This document shows, piece after piece, positions 21,664 to 33,286 of a stretch of 64,000 nt of DNA (within the stretch, counting starts at the first letter, position 1; each line of letters begins with the position of its first letter). This stretch comes from Pseudogymnoascus destructans (Eukaryota > Ascomycota > Leotiomycetes > Thelebolales > Thelebolaceae), in NCBI RefSeq assembly GCF_001641265.1, contig NW_020167523.1, positions 1,786,592 to 1,850,591 of the forward strand, in the 5' to 3' direction. A program made the translations under genes and the position numbers. The notes beneath the pieces are model-generated. The model searched no databases. It saw nothing but the letters and a program-made list of their open reading frames with translations, and was not told the DNA's origin.

Positions 21664-23648
21664 ATGCTGTTGCGAGACCTTTCACCCTCACATGCGCTGC
21701 TGGCGACCCTTCTTGCTGCTGCGCCTCAGCTCTCCTCAGCATTTTATCTCCCTGGAGTCGCACCAACATCATACGCCGAAGGCGACAGTGTCCCACTATA
21801 TGTCAATGCTTTAACAGCTTCAGCTTCACAGAAGGATGGCGCCCTACGGTCTATTGTGCCGTATGACTATTACCACCCAATGTTCCAATTCTGCCGGCCA
21901 GACCCAGAACCCGAAGAGCGACCGGAAAGTTTGGGCAGCATCATATTTGGCGACAGAATCAAGACGTCTCCCTTTGAGCTGAAGATGGGAGTGAATGAAA
22001 CGTGCAAGGCAGCCTGCAATTCTGTGAAGTTCGACGTAGGGTCGGCAGCTTTTACGAATGATAAGATATTTAGAGATTTTGATCTTAACTGGCTGGTGGA
22101 TGGATTGCCGGCAGGGCAACTGTTGGAGGTCGATAAAACCAAGACCCAATTCTATAGCCAGGGCTTTAAGCTTGGGAACTCAGAAATGAGCCCACCGGCA
22201 CTAAACAACCATTACGACATTCTCATCGACTATCATGAGTCTTCGACGGGCCAGTTTAGGGTTGTCGGTGTGCTCGTCCAGCCGTCGTCGAGAGCCAATT
22301 CGGGTGTGCATGACGGGACCCCCGACTGCGGTGATGCGTCGACGCCAATGCAATTGGCAACGGACCGCGAGACGACTGTGACGTGGACATACGGTGTGTA
22401 CTGGCGTCCGTCGCCGACGGCATGGGGCACTCGATGGGACAAGTATCTGCATGTTTTCGATCCGAAGATCCACTGGTTCTCCCTCATCAACTCCGCCATC
22501 ATCCTCGTCTTCCTATCCCTGACGGTTGTGTCCATCTTGTATCGTGCCCTGAAGAAGGATATTGCACGCTACAACCGCCTTGACTCTATCGATCTCGAGG
22601 ACTTTTCGGGCACCTCGGCGGGTCTTGAAGACGGTGTGCAGGAAGACTCGGGATGGAAGTTGGTGCACGGCGATGTCTTCCGGGCTCCAAAGTACTCGCT
22701 GATGTTGTCGGTCTTCCTCGGGAATGGAGCTCAACTATTTGTGATGACCGGGGCCACGATTGCCTTTGCGCTGTTGGGGTTCTTGTCTCCTTCCAACCGC
22801 GGCTCGCTCGGCTCCGTCATGATCATTCTCTACACCCTGTTCGGATTCATTGGCGGCTACGCCTCTGCTCGCGTCTACAAATCTTTTGGTGGAGAGTCAT
22901 GGAAACTCAATATTGGGCTGACGCCCCTCCTCGTTCCTGGACTCGTCTTCAGCACCTTCTTCCTCCTCAACTTTTTCCTCTGGGTTAAGGGGTCGAGCGG
23001 TGCTGTCCCATTCACAACCATGGTCGTTGTTGTTGCGATTTGGTTTGTGATTTCTGTGCCGTTGTCTTTCGCCGGATCCTGGGTTGGATTCAGACAACAG
23101 GCCGTTGCTCCCCCTGTGCGCACGAACCAGATTCCCCGCCAGATCCCTCCAGGAACCACATGGCTCCGCCCTATTCCCAGCATGCTTCTTGTTGGTCTGC
23201 TGCCTTTTGCCGCCATCTTTGTCGAACTCTTCTTCATCATGTCGTCCATCTGGTTCAGCAAGGTCTACTACATGTTTGGATTCCTTTTTCTCTGCTACGG
23301 GCTCATGATTGTCACGTGCGCAGCGGTGACGATCCTTTTGGTGTATTTCCTGTTGTGCTCAGAAAACTACCACTGGCACTGGCGCGCGTTCCTTGCTGCT
23401 GGCACGAGCGCATTTTACGTATTCTTGCACGCGGTTGCGTACTGGGTGACGAAGTTGCAGCTGGGAGGGTTGACCGGAGGGGTTCTTTACTTGGGATACA
23501 GCGCTTTGATCAGCTTTTTGTTTTTTATTCTCACCGGTATGTCTTCCGTTCCATTTTGAGAACTACTCTAACTCAGACAGGCACCATTGGTTTCTTTGCA
23601 AGCTGGGCGTTCGTGCAGAAGATCTACGGATCGATCAAGATTGATTAG
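21664..23648 (+). CDS. Transmembrane 9 superfamily protein (Emp70/Tmn type)
   Basis: Exon 1 (21664-23536) and exon 2 (23581-23648), joined across a GTATGT...GACAG intron, give 646 residues. A signal peptide (1-26) is followed by a lumenal domain starting FYLPGVAPTSYAEGDSVPLY, the TM9 family start. One membrane helix lies near 275 (INSAIILVFLSLTVVSILYR) and eight more fill the C-terminal half. The last residues, KIYGSIKID, are the conserved TM9 tail, which acts as a Golgi retention signal in studied members. TM9 proteins sit in Golgi and endosomal membranes and help sort membrane proteins with glycine-rich helices. The gene is divergent from lcp5, about 350 bp apart. Confidence 0.95.
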
Positions 23649-24100
23649 GCGCGTTCACTTTGGCCATGCCTAGGCATGTATGATGGGGTTGGCAGTTTTG
23701 GTATGAGATTGCGAATAGCTGGGGCTTTCGACTGTATTTCTGTGCCGACATGGTTTTGAGTCGGCCACAGCCCACAGCGGGGCGTCATGATGATGTGTAT
23801 TTTGTAAGATCAGATGGTAGAAGCGAACCTGAAGCGATTTTATTTTATGATTGTTTTATGAGCATTAACTCTGAATTTCTTTCCCTGCGCCTAGACCATC
23901 TAGTGAAACATGAGTGGAGATGTTTTTACAGCTACCAAGTGGCAATATGATTTGGGAAACTGGGCAAGGGTCAATATAATTTGGGCAACTGAACTTGGCA
24001 AGGGTCTCATCTCCGCTCGGACATGAGAATGTTGATGGAAATCGACTGAGGTCTATGGAGATTTGACTTGTACTTTAATTGCACTGGCTATCAATTCTCT
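23649..24100. other. Intergenic region
   Basis: No gene is seen. Two copies of a phrase like CAATATRATTTGGGMAACTG lie close together near 23,940-23,995. Confidence 0.35.
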
Positions 24101-24109
24101 TCACAGAAG

Positions 24110-25290
24110 GATCTAGCCATCACGAACCTCCGCTACGCCATCCTGGGCCTGATTCCCGTTGTCCTGGGATGCTCCAACCCAGACACCAACGCCTGTGCCG
24201 GCTATATCAAGTCAAACCAGGCCGTTGCTTCGCCATACTGCGGCACGTTCACAAAGAGTGTCGTCACTGCCACTACTGCTCTGCCTGCATGGGCCACCAA
24301 CTGCGACAGCAAGCCTAGTCAGATCAGCAAAGAGTGCTCTTGCTACTGGTGAGGCTGAATGTATCGTTTTACAGGGAATCGCTGATAAAGTTTAGGACTG
24401 GAGCAGGAGGTGCACCAGTAACCACTCGTGCCGGCGACTACAGCTGGCGGCGGCAGCGGCGGCGCCACACCGACTGGCCTTACCACGACCTTGCCCAAGT
24501 CTTCGGGCGCTGGTGTGTTCCGACTCCCTTCGAAATGAACGTTGTAGCTGACCTGTGATAGTTGCCACGAGCAAGGCCATTACCGTCACCGCCAGTTTTG
24601 ATGGCGACATGAAGATGTATGACCGAAGCCGTAAGTGTCATCCTTGGCATGTATGCACAGCTCTAACGCCATGTAGCCAAGGTTTGTGCTGGGCAGACCG
24701 AGACTGGCGAGGCGGATGCCATGTTTCATTCTTGAGGATAGTGCCACGCTCTCCAATGTTGTAATTGGTCCAAACCAAGCTGAGGGTGTCCACTGCAAGG
24801 GAAAGTGGTATGTTGCAGATTCGAGCTGCCTCTGAGATATTGGACACTGACAATTTTAGCACAATCAACAACGTCTGGTGGTCGGATATCTGTGAGGATG
24901 CCATGTAAGTGATGCCACCTTATGGCCTGACGACTCTGCTAACCATGAAAAGCACATTCAAGCAAATGAGCGGCACGTCCTGTATCAACGGAGGAGGTGC
25001 ATTCAAGGCGTCTGACAAAATCATCCAATTCAACGGTCGTGGAACGGTCTCCGTGAAGAACTTCTACGCCAACGACTATGGCAAGGTTGCTCGAAGCTGC
25101 GGTTGCTCGAAGCTGCGGCAACTGCAGCGGTAATGACGGCCCTCGCAATTTTATATTTATCAATATCATAGCCATTAATGGTGGGGTCATCTGCGGCATC
25201 AACACCAACTATGGCGACACTTGCACAATCACAAACTCTTGTCAAGATAGTGGCAAGGGTTGCGATAGATATACGCTAGTGAGCTGAGCC
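24110..25290 (+). pseudogene. PL3-family pectate lyase pseudogene with N-terminal Cys-rich module
   Basis: The C-terminal half reads as a family-3 polysaccharide lyase: ITVTASFDGDMKMYDRS, then LEDSATLSNVVIGPNQAEGV, INNVWWSDICEDA, and GGGAFKASDKIIQFNGRGTV. These enzymes cut pectate by calcium-dependent beta-elimination outside the cell. The N-terminal part (24,110-24,350) is a Cys-rich module with a hydrophobic start (YAILGLIPVVLGC). Splice borders are still good, for example GTATGTTGCAG...TTTTAG near 24,808-24,860 and GTAAGTGATG...AAAAG near 24,906-24,951. It is broken by a one-base insertion near 24,726, by at least one frameshift in the Gly/Ser linker (about 24,420-24,540), and by a 16-bp tandem duplication near 25,084-25,116. 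The decay looks recent. Confidence 0.82.
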
Positions 25291-25594
25291 CCCGAAGATT
25301 GGGTCAGGGTTTGATGGAACGTACTGCAAGGGCTCTATCTCTAGCAGCTGTTAGGGGGGTGCTGAATGGTAGTCACCACTCAACCGTCGAAGTTGTCTAT
25401 ATTTTACTATATTATTGCATTCTATTTGAACGTTTTGTTGGCACCGTGAAGCTTAATGGATATAAAACATTTGCCGATTCCGAGGAGAAAAAGGACATGT
25501 CGTGGTAAGGGATTTGCATTGTTCTCTCTAATCCCACGTTTGGTTCTTGTCGCTAAAGACGCATTCTAGAGATATCATGTTTTACAAGCAGTCT

Positions 25595-27237
25595 TCACCG
25601 CTTCTCGCCCCACACGCTCTCTGCGACGATTTCTGCGACATTTACAGGGCTTCTGTTTTGTCGTCTCTCCACAAATGCATAGATCCCCTTCCATACCAGC
25701 ACAATCACTGCTCCGGCGGCTGCACACGCTGCAGCAATGATCAAGCCTCTGCTATATCTTGGAGCATCTTGCTGTCGGAAAAGTTGATTTCCGGGGAAGC
25801 CAGCGAGCTGGATGCCCATGACATACATTGCCAATGCAATGGGTCGTTTTCTGTCGTCGACCATGCTCGAAAGCCACGCTGCGTTGAGTGCTTGCGTCGA
25901 GCCCATGCCGGCTTGGGTGAGGACGATTCCACCTATCTCGTTAGTTTCTCTCTGCGGTTTTGGAAGACTAGGACACACCATAAACAACCCATTTCGAAGA
26001 GGAAACTGGCGCTAGGGCAGTCCACAGCAGGCCCGCAATACCTACGCAGAATCCAACGGCAATATGGAAACCACGCTCTTTTGTACGGTCGCTATTCCAT
26101 GCAATCGAGATGGAGATTATGAGAGAGACGACGGGGCCGACTGAGTTGAGGCCGTTGGCGTTGTATCCGCCGAATCCAAGTGACTTGATGAGAGACGGCG
26201 CGTAGGTGTTGATGGGGTAGATCATAAGCCTGAAGGTCAGCTTTTGAAGGCGTCTAGGGGATGGAATGCTTACATTGACAAGAACGCAGACACAACGTGG
26301 CCATATATTCTCCAATCCATGAACGTATCTTTCCAGTCCTGGACCTGGACCGACTTTCCTTGGGTGTACCCCTTAGTCGCGTCGTCTCTCAGAACTCGGG
26401 TGGTCAAGATGGACGCTTCGCGCTCAGTGAAGATGTTCCAGCTCTTGCCGAAGAATGACTTTGGTTTTGGAGGCGAGTGAGGGAGGTAGAGGTATGCTAC
26501 GACAGCAAGGAAGCAGGTCACGGCACCCTCAATGAGGAACAGCCATTGCCAGCCCTTTAGCCCGTGGGTGCCGCTGAGGGAGAGGAGGCCGAGGGAGAGA
26601 GGACCGGACAGGGAACCGGCGACTGCATTGCTGGCCCAGAACAGGGCGAAGCGGAGGCCAAGTTCAGGGTTGGTATAGTAGCGGGAGATGTACAGTGCCA
26701 TTCCTATAAAGTTAGGGACGAATGTGAGAGTGGACGTGGGTATGTACCAGGAATGTATCCGCCCTCCATAGCACCGATGAAAAACCTTAACGCAAATAGG
26801 CCACTGGCACTCTTCATGAAGACCTGGCACCACGTGCATACGCCCCAGAGGAACATGGTGATGGGTAGCCATGTCTCAGCCCCTATCTTCTTCGTGACGA
26901 TGTTGAAGGGGATTTCGGTGAGAACGAAGCCCAAGATGAAGAGAGTTTGGGCGGTGTTTATCTGAGACGTGTTGACATTGATGTCAGTGCGAAGGGTGTC
27001 TGTGAGAGCGGCGGAGATGTTGGTTCGATCGAATTGCATGAATGTGAAGATCAGGACGATGAAGGTGAGGATGCAGAGGTCGACCTTGCGGACTGCCACA
27101 CGCTCCTCGTGGATGGACCAGCCTAGGTCTTTGTCATAGCCGGGGATGTCGAGGAGCTGAAGGAGAGTGGCATCTTCAGTCTTTTCGAGGGGGGAAGAGG
27201 TCGTTATTTCGGCCACGGGCAATGCAGAGGAAGCCAT
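25595..27237 (-). CDS. Major facilitator superfamily transporter (anion:cation symporter type)
   Basis: Four exons (27237-26748, 26703-26274, 26229-25979, 25932-25595) join in frame to 502 residues; all three introns have GT...AG ends. A cytosolic N-terminus leads into twelve predicted membrane helices, the first near LCILTFIVLIFTFMQFDRTN. The FDRTNISAA motif after helix 1 and RFFIGAMEGGYIPG before helix 4 are typical of the Dal5/Tna1-like family, whose members import allantoate, nicotinate, vitamins or other organic anions. The substrate cannot be predicted. The loop between helices 6 and 7 contains SPPKPKSFFGKSWNIFTERE. The gene is intact and lies next to an arylsulfotransferase-like gene, but I see no firm sign of a cluster. 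Confidence 0.9.
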
Positions 27238-27933
27238 TTTAGACTACGAAGTTCTGATCTGATCGACATTCTCTCGTTAGGGCCCTATATTTGTATCTAA
27301 GAGGCATCTCATCTCCCATGGCACGCATCGTCCCAACCCCGTCGCTATCAGCACTGGCCATTGCGGAGATAAGCAGCGAGCAGGGTGATAGCATGATGAG
27401 TTCACCTACGTTCTGTAGCATGATACGCCAGTTCCGACCAATAAGTCAGTGTCCTAACCACGCTTGGTGGCTTGAGGATCCCTGGTACTCGTTATCGCAT
27501 GTGTTATCAGCCCAATGGGGGGGGATTCTGAGCTGACGTATGCACTCTTAATGGGGGTATGAGTGCCTGGGGCCTTATTCAATCCATCGCGTCTAAAAAG
27601 GAGCAGAGAGCCGTACATCAGCGTAAAAGAAAACATTCAAACACGACGCACTTGAACGATTTGTATGGCAAAAGTTAGGAAAAACTCACGAAGGCGTGAA
27701 AATGCCATTTAAGTTGATTTCCATTGGAAATGGCAACATGTAGAGGGAAGCTAATTGGCTTATACGGGGAATGAAGTTAAGGGGCACGCGATCGCACGTG
27801 GTGGGTGTTGGAATGAGAACTCGGTGCTTGGCACCGGCATCACCGGCATCACCGAGACCGCTCCCCCTACATCGGTGCGAGGATATCAAAGGCCCTGTAT
27901 TATATTAGTAATAGCCCTGTATTATATTAGGTT
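27238..27933. other. Intergenic region with a short tandem repeat
   Basis: No gene is seen. Near 27,893-27,930 a 22-bp unit starting CCCTGTATTATATTAG occurs twice in tandem, directly before the palindromic element. Confidence 0.45.
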
Positions 27934-28010
27934 TAATCGTTGGTTTCCAAACCACCGCCAGTAGGCGGTGGTTTGGCGCCTCCAGGCGGTGGTTTGGAAA
28001 CCAACGATTA
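27934..28010. repeat. 77-bp palindromic MITE-like element
   Basis: Two perfect inverted arms of 26 bp (27934-27959 and 27985-28010) begin TAATCGTTGG and end CCAACGATTA, around a 25-bp centre. The centre contains another copy of GGCGGTGGTTTGG, which can pair instead with the left arm and form a tight hairpin with a 4-base loop. TA at each outer edge would fit a Tc1/mariner-type target duplication, which is an inference. Confidence 0.7.
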
Positions 28011-28250
28011 GTGGTTAGCATCAATAAAACCTCTTCACACCCGAAAGCACAGTCTATTATTTGAACAGTGGGGACTACCCGGCCGTCGCCGGTCGCCGGT
28101 CGCCGAAATCACAGATCAATTGTGAGGGAGGCATCATGGGGGTTCCTGATCGCCGGTAACGGCGCAAAAAATGATAGCGGGGTTAGGTTTAGATGGAGAA
28201 GATAAGAAGGGGTGTTTCCCGTTTGCAATTGACTGAACAATTCGGACAAG

Positions 28251-29360
28251 ATGGAGCAAAACACCATCAAAAGAGGCGGCGTTGGCCTGAGGGGCGTTGA
28301 CAAGGACCAGAGTTTTGGAGGATACACTCTTTTTGCGCCTCTCGCCGGGGACATTGCATACCTCGTTGATATCGACGGAAAGGAAGTTCATCACTGGCAA
28401 TTGCCCGGCCGAACCGGACGACACGCGCGGATTCTTCCCAACGGGAACCTCGCCATCAACACCATCAACCCGGACACGCCTGACATCTTCCCCTTCATCC
28501 ATAAATATGGCGGGGGTGTTATGAGCGAGTTGGATCCGGCGGGGAATGTTGTCAGGCAGGTCAAGGATCCTCTTGGGCATCACGACCAGTTCCATTACGG
28601 AGACGGGGGGGTTTTGTATACGAGTTTAGAGGCGCTCTCGAAAGAGGACTCGGCCAAGGTTGTTGGCGGGATCCTGGGATCGGAGATTAACGGCGTGACG
28701 TATGCGGATATCATTAAGGAGATTGACCCTAAAGGAAATGTGACCTTTGAGTGGAAGGTTAGCGAGAGGTTGCCTAGGGAAGAGTTTCCTCTACAGCCGC
28801 ATTACGGAAGGGAGCACTATCCTCTGATTAACAGTGTTCTTCCGTTGAAGGATGGGAATATTTTGTGTTCGATGCGGTCGATTTCCGCCGTACTGATCAT
28901 TGAGCGGGCGACTGGGAATATCATCTGGAGTTTAAAGTCGGACGTCATTGCACAGCAGCATTGTCCGATGGAGCTCGAAAACGGAAACATCTTGATCTTC
29001 GACAACGGCGCATACCGCACGGGCGAGTCGAACACATACAGCAGGGTGATTGAGGTGGATCGCAAGACCAAGGAGATTGTGTGGCAGTATATGGATCCCT
29101 CGCAGTGGAATACCTTTTTCACTCCGTTTATGGGGAGCGCGCAGAGACTGGCGAACGGGAATACGCTGATTTGTGAGAGCGCGTTTGGCAGGATCTTCGA
29201 GGTGACGGTGAAGGGGGTGTTGGTTTGGGAATATATTGTGCCGCATTTTGCAGAGTACAAGGATGATATCACGAGAGGGATTTTTCCCGGGGAGTCGAAT
29301 GCGCTGTTTAGGGCGTATAGGTATTCGAAGGAGGAGTTGCCGTGGTTGAGCGTGGAGTAG
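28251..29360 (+). CDS. Arylsulfotransferase-like beta-propeller protein
   Basis: This intron-free gene of 369 residues starts at ATG 28251. It reads as an arylsulfotransferase (ASST)-type propeller. Repeated blade motifs of the form G(N)V-W-hydrophobic occur, as in LVDIDGKEVHHWQLPGR, LPNGNLAINTIN, DPAGNVVRQVKD, ATGNIIWSLKSD, and ENGNILIFDNGAYR. Bacterial ASST moves sulfate between phenolic compounds with a catalytic histidine; candidate histidines sit in HHDQFHYGDGG and AQQHCPMELENGN. No signal peptide is seen, so a cytosolic protein is likely. The absence of introns and the mainly bacterial spread of the family would fit an old transfer from bacteria, but that is inference. Confidence 0.8.
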   Translation: MEQNTIKRGGVGLRGVDKDQSFGGYTLFAPLAGDIAYLVDIDGKEVHHWQLPGRTGRHARILPNGNLAINTINPDTPDIFPFIHKYGGGVMSELDPAGNVVRQVKDPLGHHDQFHYGDGGVLYTSLEALSKEDSAKVVGGILGSEINGVTYADIIKEIDPKGNVTFEWKVSERLPREEFPLQPHYGREHYPLINSVLPLKDGNILCSMRSISAVLIIERATGNIIWSLKSDVIAQQHCPMELENGNILIFDNGAYRTGESNTYSRVIEVDRKTKEIVWQYMDPSQWNTFFTPFMGSAQRLANGNTLICESAFGRIFEVTVKGVLVWEYIVPHFAEYKDDITRGIFPGESNALFRAYRYSKEELPWLSVE

Positions 29361-29673
29361 GGGGTGGGGCGATTGGATCCGGCTGAAGGGTGTTGAACGC
29401 TCGAATGTAGCGGCGTGAAATACAGAAAATAGAAGTATACATTATTATGACAGATACTCTAGTCTAAAAATAACAGAGACAATTCCCCGATTATGCACAT
29501 ATTTGGAATTGACCTGCCGAGTCGATTTTGCGCTTCGACGCACTCTAACGCTCTTCGAAGCCAAAACATTTCCCTTCGATCGTAGGTTCCAAAACACTCC
29601 TCAATGCTAACTACCCACGCCCTCGGGATCGCAGAGAAATGCAATCAGAGACGAACGAGGTGACGGATCCCGC
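29361..29673. other. Intergenic region
   Basis: Just over 300 bp between two converging units. I see nothing coding or repeated in it. Confidence 0.4.
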
Positions 29674-31016
29674 CTACAACTTCTTAATCTCCTCCTCAAT
29701 CTTCGCCCAAGCGCCCGGGAGCAGAAGCGCGGTCAGCCAGTAGTTGTCGCCGTGGTCCTTGCCGTGTATCATAACAACATTTCGCATCGTCGGGCTCCCT
29801 CGCATCGAGTTGGCATGTTGATATACCATGGTGCCGGACGGATTGTTCCTCGAGTCTCCCTCGCCGGTGCGTACGACTGCAGCGCTGAAGTCGGCCGCCT
29901 GATAGACGTTTGCTCTGGTCCAATTCGTAAACGGCATTAGGAGGGCATGGGACTCGCCGCAGAGAATGGTTGTATCGCCGCCCGGCGTGTAGCTCTGACT
30001 CATCTCGCGTAACAAGGCGAGCAATTGAGGCTCCGTCGCCTGCTCCATCAGTTGGCGCCGATTCTCGAGCGCAATGGGTCCGAGGGGTCCTCGAAGGAGT
30101 TCAGGCGTGAAGAGCGAGAAGGCTGAGACGGCCATGTTCTGCACGAAGACGCCGGGAGCTTGGATGAGGGATGGGAGACGGAATCGAAGGTTGAGCGGGT
30201 GTAGGGCGGTTATGGGACGGGGTGGCATGGAAGAGGCCACAGCGCGCGTCGCCCACGCCGTTAAAACGTCGCCTTCACTGACGAACTCGCTGGAGAGGTC
30301 TTCCTGGGCCTGCTGCAGCAACTTGGCGACGGCCGCCTTTGGCAGGAAGATGGTGCGTATCTCGACGACACGGTTCCAGAGAAGGTCGGCGACAAATCGC
30401 AGCCCGAATTTGAACATGCCGAATCCTTAGAGGCGTTTGGGACGGTAGACTTCTTGGTTTTCGTCGGGGAATAAGAGGGCATCCTCACGTGCGCCAAGGA
30501 GGGCTGGCACTTCGGATTCCTTTCCGGCCAGGACGAGCGACCAGCCGCGCAGGAGAGCCTGCTGGCCCATGACGTCCATGAGAACGTGCGGCCATATCAG
30601 GCCGATTATGGTGGCGTCATTGAAGGAGGTGATGTCGAGAGAGAGGATGGGCGTGTCGTTGGTTAGGTAGTCCTCGAGGGTGGCAGGGGCGTCTCTGCGG
30701 CATTCGAAGTCGCGGAATTCGTTGGAGCCGCGCTGGATGGAGGCGGCCTTTGGGAGGGTCTTGGCAAGGGGGTGGTCGTCGATGTTAGAGGGGATGGCCG
30801 TGTGGGAGTAGGTGAGGGCGGGGCGTGCGGGGGTGAAGGTGGGCGGGACGTGGATTTCGAGGGAGGTGGCCTGGGATGTTAGAGGGGTGCAGTGTGGGGT
30901 TAGGGGGCTTACCATTCGGCTCAGGCGTCCGCCGACCTTTCTCCAGTCACCGATCTAGAGGAGGCGGCAGAGGGAGGTGTGCAGGCGGTCGGCGTGGAGA
31001 AGGTCGTTGAATGTTA
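29674..31016 (-). pseudogene. BAHD-type (transferase family) acyltransferase pseudogene
   Basis: The protein resembles fungal acyltransferases of the trichothecene 3-O-acetyltransferase/BAHD type, which move acyl groups from CoA to secondary metabolites. The active-site HxxxD motif is present as HVLMDVMG (about 30,565-30,590). It is interrupted by an in-frame TAA at about 30,427, between RPKRL and GFGMFKFG, and by an in-frame TAG at about 30,957, before IGDWRKVGGR. A GTAAGC...CCCAG intron lies near 30,870-30,915. Upstream of about 31,016 the similarity stops, so the 5' end is missing. Two stops plus truncation make it very likely dead. Confidence 0.8.
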
Positions 31017-31144
31017 TAATAGCCACATGATCTCACATGATCTACGTACGGATTATCGGTAAATCACAGTTATGAGCCCGGAGCAACTCCAACACGCGAT
31101 TCGTACGGACCTACTAACCCTTCCTAGGAGCCTAACCACACAAT

Positions 31145-31409
31145 ATGAAGGCCCTACAAAAGGTGGGGGTGGTCCTCACCAACCTGAGAGACTGGGATGA
31201 GTGGCTAGAGATGATCAAAACAGCCTCAATGAGAACAGGAGTATGGGAGTATGTCGACCCTTCTTCAGAAGACCCTCCTACACTCCTACCGCCTATTAGG
31301 CCTATTCCAGAGTTCGTACGGACTGCAACTCAAGGGGGAAGTGGAGTAGTCCCTCAAACAGCCCCTCAGACCACTACTCAGGTATCAACAAGAGCAACAT
31401 CAAGCCAGA
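31145..31409 (+). pseudogene. Copia-type gag fragment
   Basis: A frame of 88 residues starting MKALQKVGVVLTNLRDWDEW, with MIKTASMRTGVWEYVDP, resembles the start of Ty1/copia gag proteins of fungi. The frame ends at the first bases of the R1 repeat (TGTAATGG), which supplies the stop. No other copia genes follow. Confidence 0.55.
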
Positions 31410-32318
31410 TGTAATGGTGGGTGCACCAGATGTGAGAATCTAGCCACCCAAGGAAGGGATGATTTTACTAAGACAACACACTGTCTTCGGAAAAAGAGCC
31501 AAAGGGTCGTAGCTTAGACTATTCCACAACGCAGCAATCAGGTGTATGATGTAGTGGAGTGGTTTAGACAAGTTGTAACAAATGTTGAGTCTGAGAACTC
31601 AGGGATAAGTGAGAGGTTAGCACCTCACTGACTTTTCAGAAACAAGGAGTAACAAGATCAATGCTTGGAAGCTTGGAAAAGACGTGGAAGTATGTGATAG
31701 TCGATTTACTGTATTGTCTGCTTGCCCTTTCTTAAGGAAAGGGCAATCCTATTTATGCTAAAGGAGTGTAGTTCTCTCATTTTCCAAGACTTTCCATGAC
31801 TAACCAGGCTTGGTAACTGTAGTCGACGTAAGAGAATCCCATAGAACCATCTCCTAGGTTCCTAGCCTATAGGAAGTGAAAGGAGGTCCAAGGTCAGAGT
31901 AGCCCTATAGACAAATTATGTCATAACTTAACCAATCTTGTGGGTAACTAAGGAGCGATGACGTGTAATGAATCATAGATGGTTGTAGAAGGTTTTGGAG
32001 CTATCGTTCATGTTCCTAGGCCTCTAGTTGATAGAGATATGTCATGTGTAGTATTAGCCCAGTAACTAAGGAGTGATGTCATGTAATGAATCATAGAGGG
32101 TTGTAGAGATATGCTATGTGGTCATATCGGCCCAGTAACTAAGGAGCAATGACGTGTAATGAATCATAGAGGGTTGTAGCAATCGTTGAGTAGTATTGCT
32201 CTTGTTGTTGGTGTGACAAGCCAAAATATGTATAGTGACTTGTAGGTTTGAGGAGGAGATTTCTAAGTTTGCTCTTGAGTTTGATAGCAAACTGAGTGCA
32301 ACGAATGTCAGTATGACA
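31410..32318 (+). repeat. Long LTR of family R1 (copy 2, full length)
   Basis: The repeat of about 909 bp starts TGTAATGG and ends CAGTATGACA, the TG...CA ends of an LTR. The borders are set by comparison with the copies at 4,280 and 59,604. Its 3' third holds three imperfect tandem units of the phrase GTAACTAAGGAGCGATGACG plus about 25 more bases (near 31,947, 32,061 and 32,133). The 5 bases on each side do not match, so no target duplication is visible. It is either a remnant of a rearranged element or a solo LTR that lost its flanks. Confidence 0.75.
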
Positions 32319-33286
32319 GTCCTGTGACCAAGAGTAACGGTATATAGTAACGGTATATTGATAGAAATTAGGATAAATTTATCATATAGATAATAAATTA
32401 TGGTAATTACATTAGAGTTATAAGTGCCGTATGTCTCAGAATGCATCAGCTTACAGTGGCTTCCCTACCATCACCACCCCGATCGCACACAGGTTTGTGT
32501 CGACTTTGGGAGGCCAGCCTTCCTACCACCTAGCGCAAAGGTTGGTATCTATCGCAGTAGTTAACATAATATATTGTTCAAGCTGGTTCCAAATACTATA
32601 TAAGGCTAATTAGTGATATATTCCGTTACTGTGAGCCGTTACTCTAACCCACATCTGAATAGTACCCTCCTCTACCTTAAGTCGTTGCGAATGTCGAGGA
32701 GTATCAATGGAGGCTTCATCATTCTGAAGGTCCTTATTTAGAACCCCAAAATTTCGCTTCCTCTGAGTTTCCAATCTTCCATTGCGACCTTGTGTAGCTC
32801 TACCCCTTATTATGTCGCGGCCGCGGGCGTGGCATCAAGTTGGTGCCAGAAAATTGGTCTGTGCGCAGCACCACACAAAAGATGCTACGAATGGCACCAA
32901 CTCAAAACTCCACGGCCGTCGCTCCTACAGCTACGCTTATATGGGCGAAGCTGTGCACAGGAGACTTACGTATCATATAAGCCGACAACCGATTGCATTG
33001 CTCACCAGCTCGTACAGTTACAGGCGTTTGAAGTTGGGCTAGGTTTTGGTGGGGTCGGCCATTTTCCCATACAAAAATGAGGCGTCTCGGCAGAAATGGC
33101 ACCAACCCAAAACTCCATGGGCGTAAGAGATACAGCTTAAGTTCCTCAGTATAAAATGTAGCGGGCGAGCTAGAGCATCTAAATAAGCTGTGTACGCGTG
33201 TCTAAGGGGACTACGTGTAGAGTTATGAGTTTTAAGAGCCACCTCCATACAAAACCACAGTGTGTGGGGCCTCTACCACTTATGCC
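32319..33286. other. Gene-free region left of element E
   Basis: No coding gene is recognised. A phrase of about 30 bp starting GAAATGGCACCAACCCAAAA occurs twice in similar form (near 32,889 and 33,092). Confidence 0.35.

Noticed and set aside
31405..32323. Target-site duplication around the R1 LTR copy 2
   Set aside because: The flanking 5-mers CCAGA and GTCCT do not match.
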